64,000 nucleotides of DNA, taken from Tetrastigma voinierianum. Its lineage: Eukaryota > Streptophyta > Magnoliopsida > Vitales > Vitaceae. The translations under genes were made by a program, and so were the position numbers. The stretch spans positions 372,001 to 436,000 of the forward strand of contig JAEQBH010004413.1 of NCBI GenBank assembly GCA_016808115.1, given 5' to 3'. Shown piece by piece: positions 46,575 through 58,947 of this stretch (the stretch's first letter is position 1; every line of letters begins with the position of its first letter). The notes below the pieces were generated by a model. The model did no database searches and was not told where the DNA came from. It saw only the letters and a list, made by a program, of their open reading frames with translations.

Positions 46575-46830
46575 AGTTCTTTGAATTTGGAGTTCCAAGA
46601 ATCCAAGGTGCAATGAAGAATTAATATGTGGATAGAGGACTTGAACTAAAGGAGGGCAAGAACAAGACCAAGACTGTATTCAAGACAAGATATGGCAAGA
46701 AGAAGAAGATGAAGAGGATAAAGATGGATTCAAGTGCAGTTTTGCTGGCTATTTTGGGTTTGTTAATTGTTTCTTTGAAGTGAATGGATGAACATCTATG
46801 TAGCTGCAGCTTGTCATAGCATAACATAAC
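46575..46830 (-). pseudogene. Truncated LRR receptor-like protein N-terminus, second copy
   Basis: Counterpart of 5,512-5,760: signal-peptide-like hydrophobic run (IFILFIFFFLPYLV). Truncated at the same junction with the dispersed repeat ('gttccaagaatccaaggtg'), so the truncation predates the duplication. The frame ends earlier, at 46,621, without the 'DSWN' motif in frame. Confidence 0.6.
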
Positions 46831-47900
46831 ATCAAAATAATATTTTTAGGCAAAGGAAAGACATGGGAATTGAAGTCACATCTGATGTACTAAGGTTTAT
46901 AATACTTGTATTCGCATGGTACATTCTTTATCAATTTAGTTTTCATTCTTTTATCCAACTATTTTTGAAGCTGAGATATGGGCTTAGTTTTTAAGTCTCT
47001 TGTTTAATTTTCAAATAAGTGAAATAAGGGTTCATAACAGTTCTCATAAAAGCCTGGGGCTTCCTCTGCTGACCTCGTGACGCTAAGAAGGAGGAAGAAA
47101 ATTTGGAAATTGCTGGCGATCACTTCAGGGAGGCAAACCCGCTTAGGACGAGCACACCTTTTGCTCCATAGGATAAGCATGGGCATTTTGCTCCTCATCC
47201 TCGCTGCGCCGAAGGGCGTGCTGACTCAGGCTGGCGTGAGAGCCTCACATTGCATCGCCTCGTGCCTAAGCAGCGCGCTGAGCTATAATCCTATCGAAAG
47301 AGCCCTTAATGCGGATGGGTTTCAGGTTCAAACCATAGTGTGAGCTTCAACGATGGAGTCTTACGATGGAGATGTGCCCTAAATTGAATAAAGGGTTGTA
47401 TCATAAATGCCCAGGTTATTTGAATCACCATACTTTACTACTTGCCCAAACTCAAGCAAATTACTTTATCTCTCATCTTCTCAACACTCCTCCATTTGGT
47501 TCTTTATAAAAAAGATAAATGGAATAACATGAGCTTCCTCTTAAATTTACCCTACGAGAAATATTGGAAAGCAATGCGCATTAGAACTAGCATACCACAA
47601 ATAAATCATCGATTTCTAAAAATTCTAATGCTAAAAAAATTCTTGCGGAAGAGAAGAATAAAAAACAGAATAAATCAAGGCTTATACCATTATGGTTTCA
47701 ACAACGAAGCGAAGAAATAAGCGGAACATCTTTGAAAATGATGTTCTGCCTATTACTTGCATGTTGCGGCTGGTTATCATCTTGAAGTTTGGTTCTCGTT
47801 ATAATCCAATTATTTCTTATTTCTTCACCATTTTTTTTTTTTTTTTTTGTTACGGGTGAAACGGGATCTTGACACTAAGGCTGAAGACAATAGAGGTTGT
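46831..47900. repeat. Non-coding, paired with 5,761-6,780
   Basis: Flank, the second dispersed repeat with GC-rich core (about 47,130-47,290), and a diverged unit block ('gcctattacttgcatgttgcgg', long T tract at 47,831). Frames at 47,077-47,343 and 47,442-47,720 are not open in the first copy and show no domain. Confidence 0.5.
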
Positions 47901-48068
47901 ATATGTATCATCTTGCCAAACAGAATAATGGCCGAGGTTTCTGGAGAACAAAGTTAATATTCATCGATATGAATGTTATCTACAGTATCTCTCTTTTGTA
48001 GACCTCTGTTGGAAATGAATTTGATTTAAAAATTGTGGCAATCCACCGGACTCTTGATTTTTCATCTC
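47901..48068 (-). pseudogene. PPR 3'-end fragment (DYW remnant), second copy
   Basis: Counterpart of 6,781-6,929. Minus-strand 'attgccacaat' words remain, but the DCHNATK frame is lost. The same junction to copia gag follows ('cttgatttttcatctccc'). Confidence 0.5.
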
Positions 48069-50660
48069 CCTTGGTACTCTGGTTTGAAATCCCAGATTTT
48101 CTTAGTGGAGTCACAAGCTATGATTACGCTGAAAAGTGACCGGGTGAAAACGGCTGACATACAAACGGGCTTTGGCCTTGGCACTACGGTTTTTTATCTC
48201 CTTGTGATGGCGGTTGGAGTTCGGGGTTGGATTATCGAGTACGACCACCTCGCAGATCATCTTCCACTTTCCCGGTAGTAAACCCTCAATGTAGACTTGC
48301 ATTTCCTTTGCCCAGAAAGCGATGGTTCTCCCTCTTGAAACAACGCGCGGTGGGACGAGGCGGCTTTTGCTTGAACTTTTAGCCATGTTCACTTATCGCC
48401 TTTTGAATGCGATTACCTCTCAATCAATATCACAAGCTATTCTCCACGACCCCTTAAGTCGAAAGGAAACTGATAGCATTGTTAAATGGAAGGAGATGAA
48501 TGAGAGAATAGAGGCGGGAAATAGAAATCTCACGTTTATAAAAAAATTTAAATACTTAAATACAAAATGACACAACTGAATTCCTCGGTTCTACAATCCA
48601 CTAAGGCAGTGCCACTACAACTAAATTGACATGAAAACGACAATAATTGACCTCAAAACAGCAAATTTAGTGTAAAAGTATATTTAGTGTAAAGCGACAA
48701 GCGAATTTCTTAGTTCTACAATCCACTAGGCGATGTAGTTGTACTTGTGTGGATCATTTCATTATCACATGAATTATAGCAGAGGATCATCTTACGGACA
48801 TGAGTTGCTTGGAGTCACTTGCAACTCACGCAAAGTGGCTACGAGATGTTAAATCGGGTTTTATTCACGGTTTCATGCGAGAGTCGATTAATTTTTCAAT
48901 TTAACATTTTTTGAGGTCAATTAGTTCTTTGTTTTTCAGCGCTTCCAATTCCCAGTTCTTTGACATTGTCTTGGTTGATTTGTAGAACTGAGGAATTGGT
49001 TGACAATCATTGTGTGTTATATTTCTGCAAATTTTTATAAAATGGGGCTATTTCAGTTAACCTAACTGTTCATCTCGCTTGACTTAGTGTTGTCAGGAAG
49101 CTGCTTGATGTAAGGGGCTGTGGGAATAGCTTGTGATATTGATTGAGAGGTAAGTGCATTCAAAAACTAAAGCGACATGGAAACAAGTTGACGATCTTTA
49201 CGCCTTGGCTTCACAGTGTTTGATAAGGGGAGAACTATCGGCCCAGGCGGTGAATGCAAGTACGAGGTTGCGTGATTGCGGAAGCGTGGAAAATAGACTA
49301 TGGTGGCTCACTTCAAACGATAACCACGAATCATCGAATTACATCACAAGAGGAATAAAAACCGGAAAAGCCAAGGCGAAAACCTATTTTATCTTCTTTG
49401 TTTCTAACGATTCGCCAAAATCATGGCTTGTGACTCATTGGGAATATATGGGATTTCCTGGGCCCAGTGCCCGAGGATGAAAAGATCAAAGAGCATGAAG
49501 AGTTTAAATTTGGTCGGGGAGTTTGAGGGATTGTAGATGGAGGGTACGGGAGACAATCAAGGAAATTACTGTTAAGTTGGTTTGCGACATTTTAAACAAG
49601 GCAAGAATGCCAAACCTTGACCTCTCGCAATAGGTTTGAATTGCAAAGGATCCTTGTTCTTTGCCTAAGAGGTATGAGGCAGCCATTAGCCCACCATTAA
49701 GAACACCCAAAGGAACCTTTCTCAAATCGAGTTGAGATTTGGTTGGTACTCTGCAGAGGAGCACACCCTAAAGCAAAGAAGTCGATAAAGTGAAAGGAAG
49801 TGTCGAAAAGAGGCTACATGGGCAAAGTGCAACAAAACTACGGGAAGAAAAAAAGAAGAAATGGAAGAAAGGGAAGAAGAGAAGTGACAATAACTTAAGA
49901 GTTCTTTGCGGAAAGTAGATGAGGCAACTTAAAGGAGGAAAAGATATTCTCCATGCAAGCACTATGGCAAACAAAATTATCCCCATTTTAGATGTTGGAG
50001 AAGGCCAGATGTAAGGTGCGGGAGATGTCAAAAAATGGGACTCATTGAGAAGTTTTGCAAGGAGAAGGGAAGTAGGCAACAAAATTGAAAGCATCGCTGG
50101 AGTCCAACAAGAGAGGTAGATAAGTTGTTTGTTGCCTCTTGTTTCATTTCTAATACTACATGTGACAGTTAGCTTGTTGATAGTAGTTGTACAAACCATA
50201 TGACAAGTGATGAGAAACTGTTTAGAAACCGCACGATAAGTCGGCGTAAAATCAAGAATTGAAAATTGGAAATGGAGAACATAGCGATGGGGGTCGAGGG
50301 TATTTGCTATGAGGAGTTGTGTAGGGATTAAGCTGGTTTATTATGTAATGTATGTTCACAGAGATTGATCAAAACACGCTATGTGTAAAGAATGGAGTTG
50401 GTAGAAGGGATTTAAGGTAGCATTTGAAGAAAATGTTTTATCATTGATTACGGAAATTTGCAGGGGCTATTGAGATAAAGATACGACAAAAGCGTTTTTC
50501 TGCTGAATCCTCGAAAATGTGCAAGTGGCATTCAAATGTCAAAGCAATGATTCAGAGGAATATGGCACAGGGCCCAGGGCATTTCACCACAAAGGCATCT
50601 GTTTCTACAAAAGAAATGATATGGTAAGAAGGTTACCAAACCAGGAGGAGAAATTCCGTT
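48069..50660. mobile_element. Palindromic Ty1/copia remnant, second copy
   Basis: Minus arm: gag at 48,111-48,392 ('MQVYIEGLLPGKWKMI', 'HHKEIKNRSAKAKA'), then the degenerate PBS region and LTR to about 48,700. Plus arm: LTR about 48,880-49,030, gag 49,100-49,500, zinc knuckle at about 49,955-49,997 (again C-x2-Y), protease core 'DSSCTNHMTSDE' from about 50,180, and preintegrase to about 50,660. It has the same truncation points as 6,930-9,425. All frames are broken. Confidence 0.7.
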
Positions 50661-50698
50661 AAGAGGGTTTTTCAGAAACTTTTACAATATACTAATAA

Positions 50699-50770
50699 AG
50701 TGGCGTGTTGGCCTTGTGGTAATTGAGGCTCCACTACCCACCTTTTGGTTGAATCCCGTTAAAAGCCAAA
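50699..50770 (+). mobile_element. Possible tRNA-derived SINE head, second copy
   Basis: Counterpart of 9,470-9,545. GGTTGAATCCC at 50,747-50,757 is one base short of the RNA polymerase III B-box GGTTCGAATCC, about 40 bases after a weak A-box-like 'tggcgtgttgg'. Weak evidence. Confidence 0.3.
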
Positions 50771-51899
50771 TTTTGGTCGGTTTGATCAACCGACACCCAG
50801 CTTTGACTGAAAGAATGCCGAAAAATTTGGGATATAGGTAAAAATACAACAATTTCAATTGGATCCTTATTTAAATATATAGTTTTTAATAAAAAAATTC
50901 AAAAAGTATTTAAAGAAAAAGCCAAAAAAATTAAATAGTTTGGCTTTAACATTCCTTTAGATTTTTACAGGTCGGCAATAAATTGAAAAAGTTTAAAAAC
51001 AAACCCATCGGGTGACCTCGCATAGTGATATAACATCCATTACCAAGTTCATGGTAGGAAAAAAAAAAAAAAGAAGGAAAATTTCTTTCAGTCCGAGTCT
51101 AAATGAAGTCTGCATTTTTCTAATCGGCGGGAGACAACATATGCACTTTAATATATGACGGAGACAAAGCATCAAAATTATCATTATTGTTGCAATTTGG
51201 TCAGCCATAAAGAAGTTGTACATAAACTCATTTACAAGATGAAACCTCTCTGTATTACTGCGTACCCTATCTTTACCTGGCTACAAATGACCACCTTTAC
51301 TAGATTACGTAGTTAAGCTATCAAACTTTTCAAGACCTCCGAGATAATATCGTAGAGTTCGATCAATAGATATCACCGCACTACATGGTGTACATCCTTT
51401 TCACAATGTTTGAGCCCCGAACCCTTAGAGCAACGTTGAAGAGATGTTTAGGACACGGGAGAAAAAGATAAAACTCTTACGGTCAAGTTGTAGTCCGCAG
51501 CACTGATGTTCTCTAGAGATCAGAAGTACCACCTGCTTTTGCTACAATTGGCATTAGTATGCTCTCAGGTCTCCATTTTACCATCTTCTTGTTTCTTTCA
51601 ATGTATCTAACAAGATAATGGCGGGTTTCTGGAACAAAAGTTAATTTTCATACGTCTGAGATATTATCTAGGAATAATTATGGTGAATTGTCTGCGCTTA
51701 GTGGAAGATCACCACATTGCTTTAGTGAATGAACCTATTCGACTTCGCCACACTCAGTGATTACTCTTTGAAAATTTTGAAGATTCTAATATTTATGAAA
51801 ATTTCTTGGAAACTCTGTCTTAAAAATCCCACATGAACATGTCCATCCTCTTTAAACAATCATGGGCCCCGAACTAAATCACTTACTGTATCTCTCTAC
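50771..51899. other. Non-coding AT-rich repeat and PPR 3' flank
   Basis: Aligns with 9,546-10,689. No gene; the 50,993-51,223 minus frame is an AT-rich chance frame. Confidence 0.5.
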
Positions 51900-53765
51900 A
51901 TGTTATTATCTTGGAAATGAATTTAGTTGCATTGTGGCAATCTGAACTCTCGAGATACATTAATTGGTGGCTTTTATCTTCTCGGATTCTTCAACATCAT
52001 GAAGAACAGAACTCATATCAGGAATATATCCCTCTTCGGTCATTTCGGTTAGTTTTTTCCAACTACGACATATATCACGACCTAAAAATGGACAGTGGTC
52101 ATCGTGAAAACATGCACTTTGCCTTTATATTTAATCCAACTATATCCGAGTTCTTTTTACTCTTATCTCTCAGTTACTCTTCTTAACTAAGCCACCTTGT
52201 TCCATTTCCTTTGAGCGTATAGACTAGAAAAGCAAGACATGACTTTGTTGGGTTCTGGAGGCTTTATTAAATAAGAAGAATCAGACCAATTCCCAATTTC
52301 CATGTCACCATGAACTCTATGAGCTGGCAGGTGGCATCTGACCACGTCAAGGGATGTAAAGGCATCTTATTTATAAAATTTCTTGCTTCTTTCAACCTTC
52401 CATTTGGCCCAGCCAGGATCAATGATGCGTAATGTGATCGAGGATAGGTATAATCCCGTATTACGTGTTATCTTTTGATTCAAAATATTGAAGTCCTTTC
52501 TCCACTAGTCTTGCTCTCTTTGGCTCGGAATCAATCGTCTCATTGGCTTTCCTAAAGCCCCAGGCATAACTGTGAGTATCTGATCGAAACTTCATCTTGT
52601 GTGTTCATTCAGCGAACAAGCGATAGGAATCTTCCATCTTCCACATTTCATACAAGGCCATGGCGCATTAGATACGGTTAGCAAAAGAACTCGGCTGAGA
52701 GCAGGCTTGACAGGCATCACTCTTCACAAAACGCTGGTGCTTTATAGGCTAACTAACACTTCTAGGGTAAATCAGCATCTAGCTCAAACCACGTTTCTGC
52801 GCATCTCAAAAATATTTGAGCTTCTTCATGAACCCGACTGGCCATAACCCACCGGCATTGCCGATCCAGAAACTACATTCTTTTGAGTCATTCTCTGGAA
52901 TCTACACTATTTCTGCTTGATTTTATGCTTTTACACTTGGAATACATATCAACAAGAGCACTTCCACCGAACACATTATCGCCACATGGTAGGTTGCATT
53001 ACATAAGCATGGTGTTCCCTTCTCCAGGCCAAAAAAGGCTCTGGCGTTAGGAAGTATTCCCAAATATGTTGATCCATGGTGAATCCTGCACGATATCATC
53101 TCTCCCGAACATATCCAAGCGCCTCTCTCTCTCCATCCCATTCACACATGCCTGAAATCATAGTTTGTCCAAAGAAATGGAATCTCTCTCCTTTAGACTC
53201 TTCAACCATCCCATGCCTCTCTGGCATAAGCCCAGTGATCATTATGTTTTATAACTATTCCTCTCGGCATTTTCATCGCGTACCCTTTGCATCAAGATCC
53301 AGCACTGACACACGCATACATATCAACCAGACTACCCACAAATACATAAGACTAAAGCAAATTTTCAAGCCATGGATTTTTACCAAATCCATCCATCGAC
53401 AATTCGAAGACACAATATAAGCATTGTCGAAAATGTAATCTGGTTCAAATTCAGTTGCGTCTGCTCAACATCAACATAAAACTCCGGCGGCATCGATGCT
53501 GGGCCATAATTAGTAACCCGATATAGCCAATTTCAAGAGGCCGCTCTCGAAATGGCATCAGATCAGATTTGCTTTGCATTTATTGAGAAGAGAAGGCTTG
53601 ACCCGATTTGAACCAAATGGAGAGGATGGCGTTCCATGAGAAAGAGATTTGTTGATTGAGGAATATGATCGAACCGCAGCGGTGGGCATATGCTAAGTGC
53701 CCTACAATTTGCTGTAGTAAGTGAGGAGATGAGATTTATTCAATAAAGGTTTCGGGGTGTGTTGT
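51900..53765 (-). pseudogene. PPR protein pseudogene, second copy
   Basis: Aligns with 10,690-12,592 and is more decayed. Minus-strand segments still readable include the 'NFINKM' E-region near 52,360-52,400, 'MTQKNVVSG' near 52,860-52,890, and 'MPERHGMVEESK' near 53,170-53,225. The DYW-proximal 'CHNATK'-like sequence survives at about 51,925-51,945. No frame longer than about 70 codons. The plus-strand frames at 51,911-52,186, 52,599-52,847 and 53,076-53,420 are antisense shadows. Confidence 0.7.
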
Positions 53766-55564
53766 TATGGTTTTGAGTATGAGGCAGTGAATCTTCCAGG
53801 ATTGGAGTTTTGTTTGCTCTGGCGACCAGTTGCTCTGCTTTGTCGTTTCACACACTGGGGTCCGTATTTCTTTTTGTCTGGTGTCCCCACGTCCTTACAA
53901 ATCCGAGCGTACATTGTTTCCTTGGCACGCCGTCGCTGACGTTTAAATTTAAAAAAAAGCAGTATGAAAAGAAAAAAAAATGTTTGTGTTCTTGGTTGGA
54001 AAGAAGAATTGTATTGCTTTTTTTACTTAATACTAAATACAACTTTTGTTGTTATGTGCTTATCATGTGATTAAATATTTAATTGTTTTTAATCCAATCT
54101 TTTTATTTTTTGTCTAAAATTTGAGAAAATAATCTTAAGTAAAATTTTAAAATACATATAATTTTTATTTAATTAACTTGGATCATAAAGAATCATGGTT
54201 TTCTCATATTTAGAAAATATTTTATTAAAAATTTGAAAAAGCAAAGTTAAATAAGTTTCATTTTCTACTCAATATTTTCAAATATTCAATAATAAATTAT
54301 GAAAAGTAAAAAAAAAAAATGCCGAAAATAAATTGCTTTTAGCAAAAAACCAAAAAAAAAAAAAACCACATTAAGTGAGCCTCATAAAGACATAACACCA
54401 TTACCAGAGTTCTTGAGAAGAGAAAAAAAGAGCAAAGTTTCAAGTAAATGGTCTGGCAAAAATTGTTCCTATCAAAATAATCTTCCAAGTCATTTACTTG
54501 GTACAAATCTTTGCCATTCTTCTTTGATTATTTAAGGGGGCAGGACCAGTTTCTGTTTTACTCTTTGATCAAGAATGACAGTGGATCGGGAGATGGGGAA
54601 GGTGGGAAAGCCGAATATGGAAAAAATTCGGCTTGTAAGCCAGGACGGTAGGATGGGTAGAAAGCAGAGAGGCAGTGACGATCGTATTGGATGATAGCGA
54701 AAACCTCTAATGCGATTAGGTGTGATTGACATGCTAGCAAGTAATCAACTCCACGGCCTCCGCCCATGTGGGGGAAGCTCTTAACGACTTCATAAGCTGT
54801 CCATTTTAAGTAAGAAGAAAAAACTTATAAATAAGGTAAATATGAAAACTTTGTGGTTTCATTTTCCTCTACAAATTTTACTTTAATGCTATCTTTGTAG
54901 CCAAAAGTTGAGATTTTTTTATTCATTCTTAACCCTTAATTATCATCATACACCTATTTTTATCAATTTATTTATATACATGGATCTGAGTTTTATTTTC
55001 TTTTCATAGTTTTGTTATTTATCACAAATCACGATTGTGTGTGTTTTTATCTGCGTCTTGTTACTGACTTTTATTTAATTTTTCATTGTCGCTGTACGAC
55101 ATTTTATTTGTATACGAGCGATTTATATAGACCAAAAGCATATGATCAGGCAGAATAACAAATCGAAATTATGATCGTCAATATATTGTATAATAGTCAT
55201 ATATATATTCTAATTATTATAGTATTATCAAAGTTTACAAGTCTTTTAGAACCTATTTGTATGTAATTAACTAATATTGTGTTTTTGAACAATTTGTATT
55301 TATGTTTTTAGGGATGTCAATCAAATTATTCCTTTTTAATAAAGAAAAGAAGTAGAGAGAGAGAAAAAATGTATTATCTTGAGAAAGATAAAAATAAAAA
55401 GAAACAAGTAAATGAAATGAAGAATTTAAGGTTTTTTAGGTTAGAGCATTAGGAATTTGTGCGACTAAGCTCAAGTATTTGAGATAATCCTATGAAGTTC
55501 TCTCCCATTCTTCCTCTAAAACACTCTCCCTTCCTTCCGTTAAAAACTTTGCCTCTATTTTTTT
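53766..55564. other. Non-coding spacer, paired with 12,593-14,319
   Basis: Positions 53,845-54,000 are the decayed shared upstream block. The rest is AT-rich, with no maintained frame. Confidence 0.45.
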
Positions 55565-55690
55565 ATAACCTTTATGAACCACTGGAATGCCCCATATGAA
55601 CCCTAGAATGCACTACTTAGACCCTACTCTCTAAAAAAGAATGCCCCCTATAGGCAGACATCCTATGAACACGGGTGTCATCCTATGAAT
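55565..55690. repeat. Degenerate minisatellite, second copy
   Basis: 'tatgaaccctagaatgc' type units as at 14,320-14,460. Confidence 0.55.
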
Positions 55691-57589
55691 AAGCCAAAAG
55701 TTCTTAACAATTATCCTTACAAATAAAAAATTAAATGAAATAATTTGATGAATTTATCTCTCTTGATGGTTCTTTTCCCATTCATTTACTTTCTCTTATT
55801 TAATTTGATTTAATTATTTATTTTGTTTATTCAAAAATTAAAGCAATATATAAACCAATTATAAATGTGTTTGTCTTTTCTTTTTAACTCTTTCATCAAA
55901 ATTCAAGTCAAACTTATTTGCTTGCGAGAATATTTTATTGAATAATTAAATCATATTTATTAGTGTTTGTCTTCATAACTTAAAATCAAAAATAATTTTA
56001 AAATATTCAAAATTAAAATGACTAAATTTTTATTTCTGCTTTAAGATTTTTTGAGATTCATGGATGAGTTATTGAGTGCTTTCAAGAGTCAGCTTGGAGT
56101 TGTCAATATTTCCTTAATTTCATGTGTCTTTAAATTTCGTGTGAACCAAGTTTAAAAAAATTCATTATTCATTTCTCAAAATTACGACATTATAAGTGAT
56201 GGAGACTTTTTGACAAGGTGAAATAGAAGACATAATAAACTTCCCAGGAAGCTGAAAATGTACATCCTGTGAGGTGGTTGTATGTTTAAAATATGTTTTT
56301 TAATGAACATTTTTAAAAACACGTTTCAGGTCATCAATTTTTTGAAAGAAAAATAATTTTAAACCAGAGCCATAGTGAAACTCTCCTCCCATTAAACTTT
56401 GAATGTTCAAATCAGTTTCAAGTTTGTATTTATGTCTATTGATGCGGGTGGGTGAAACCTCTTTTCCTTTAAGAGTTTCCTGAGGTGGGATCTCTACTAA
56501 ATAAATTGTGAAAACTAAATGATCAAATCGATTAAATTTACATGTACCTAATAAATCAAGCCATAATTGGTAAAGTAAAACTCAAAATTAAGGAGATATA
56601 AAAGTCTGTTTGGGTTTCCTTAATAGACATTATAAGTGTCTTATGTTCTTTTCATATATATGCCTCCCCTTGTAGAAAATAAAAATATTATAGTGAGAAA
56701 TATGCTCTGTACTGAATATGTTCTAAGAGCCTAATCGAAATTAATCTTTAAAACATATAGATGTTCAAGCAATAATGTGAAACATTTTTCATATATATAT
56801 AGAGAGAAAGAAGTAATAAAGGCGGGGAAAGTCATGAGGGTTGCCGATTTGTTTCAATGAAAAAGCAGAGAAAGAAAAAGAAAATTACTAATAGATTATC
56901 ACAGAATTGTACTAAGATTGAAACAAACTTGGGGTTTTTTGGTTTATAGCTTACGTCATTATATAGTGCATCATGCTCTCATTTAATAACCATAATCTTA
57001 CAAATTAATATAGAAGGGTTGTTCAAATCTTCAGCACAAAATTTGATGACATCTTTATTAAGATAAGTTTATTTGATGGGGGTTTGTCATGGTTTGATTA
57101 TTGATCTTTATTTGGAATCCAATCTGACTTAGTGGCATTAGAGCGACTCCATTTCTGGGAGGGTTATTGCATACATGAAAAGAAAGAATAAGTGAGAATA
57201 TATTAGGTAAAAATTAAAAAGGCCAAGGAAATAAAGTATAGAACAGAAATTCAATTAAATGAATTACAATAAATTCAGGTAGTGTGATCGTCATACATTT
57301 GTTTTAGAGATGAAACATAAGAAACTGAAAAATGCTATTCATGCATCTGCATATTTGTGCAAATAATTTATGGATTGTGAGACCAGAGAAAGGTGTATTT
57401 TTGGTATAGTAAATTATGTGAATTATAATAAATATAAATAAATTATAAGAAGTATTTATGGAATATAAGATAAATACTTACAAATTATTTTTGTTAATTA
57501 ACGTAGATGATTTATGTAGGATTGAAAATTTCAATTTTTCTATATGAAAAATATTACATATATATTAAATCTTATAAACAAACAATTTA
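55691..57589. other. Non-coding AT-rich spacer
   Basis: Pairs with 14,461-16,319 except for 56,400-56,735, which is unrelated to the first copy at that place. No gene. Confidence 0.45.
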
Positions 57590-58947
57590 ATTCATATTAG
57601 ATTCAGAATTGGAAACGTTTGAAGTTAAATTGGATTAAAGTTTTAATAGAAGAACAATAAAAGAAAAATGATAAAATAATGCCACACTAAAATTTTTTTT
57701 TTTTTTTTTTGAATATCCGTTAATACCTCCTTGCAAAAGTTTTTTTTTTTTTTAATTCTGTCAAATGCCATTGTAAAAAAGTTTTGTTTAATAAGTTAAT
57801 ACCATTAAAAAAAAAAAAAAATCAAAACTACATAAATCTATGAAAAAAAACATGACACCTTAGATTTTCTAATACCCAAAACCTACCTACAGACAATATA
57901 TAAATTAAAACAAACTTAGAAATTTTATTTCCATTATGCAGCTTTCTCACTCTTGTCAGCAGACGATTAACATAGAGCAACATAACATCGTGAAAATAGT
58001 TTAAAATTATATGTGAGATAGAGATAATACCTCATAAATTTGCCAAGCTTTTCTTGAAGCACTAGCAATGAAGAGAAAGTTTTAATGCTAACTCTGATGG
58101 GGAACAAAACTATAGTTTCTATACTTCACGATATCGATTGATATGAAGGGTTCGAAAATTCTCATTTCTTTACCATGTTCTAGGGTTCTCCATCGAGATT
58201 TACACAGAAGAGGAAAAGGAGATGAACCTATATTGGATCTCTAAAGAATTGTCGATGAAATAAAATTTCAAATGGTAGAAATTGATTGATGAAATAAAGT
58301 CGAGATAAGCTTTCATTTTGTAAGATGTCATTTTCATTTTAGAGGCCATTTTCATTTAAGATAATTGTGATGATTTACGATAGTAGAAAAGGATAGATGA
58401 AATAAGTCAAGATTAAAGCTTCTATTTCAATGATAGTTTTGAAATTTAATAGGTGAAATAAGGGTAAATTTGGAAGTAAAAAATGTAAAACACTTCATAC
58501 TTTTATATGTAGTATAGATTTACAAAAAAAAATTAGGACTTCTATGCAACATTTTGATGGAAGTTTCTTTCAAAAAATTATGTCAGACTTGGACGCCATG
58601 TTTGTCCTAAAGATATCAAATGATTGAAAGAAAAATTAGGGCTTCTCTACAACATTTTGATGGGAGTTTCTTTAAAAATATATCAAAGACTTATACGTCG
58701 TGTTGATCCCAAAGAGACCAAAACAAACGTCGTTTTTATCTTTGTGATTGAAAAAATAGGGCTTCTCTATGTCGTTTTGATCTTTGGGAATCAGCGATGT
58801 CTTGACAGTCCCCAAAGAGATCAAAATAGCGTTGTTTAAGCCTCCACATTTGGTTCTTTATGAAGTAGATATAAATGAATAGCATGCCATATTACATTTC
58901 ACTACTATGAATCTTCTATAAACAAATAGGCATTGAAGACCAACATC
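57590..58947. repeat. Duplicated repeat upstream of the second solo LTR
   Basis: Pairs with 16,320-17,693. Contains the same 'cttctctatgtcgttttgatc' subrepeats. Positions 58,944-58,947 (CATC) are the left flank of the LTR. The 58,624-58,839 frame is a read through these subrepeats, not a gene. Confidence 0.55.
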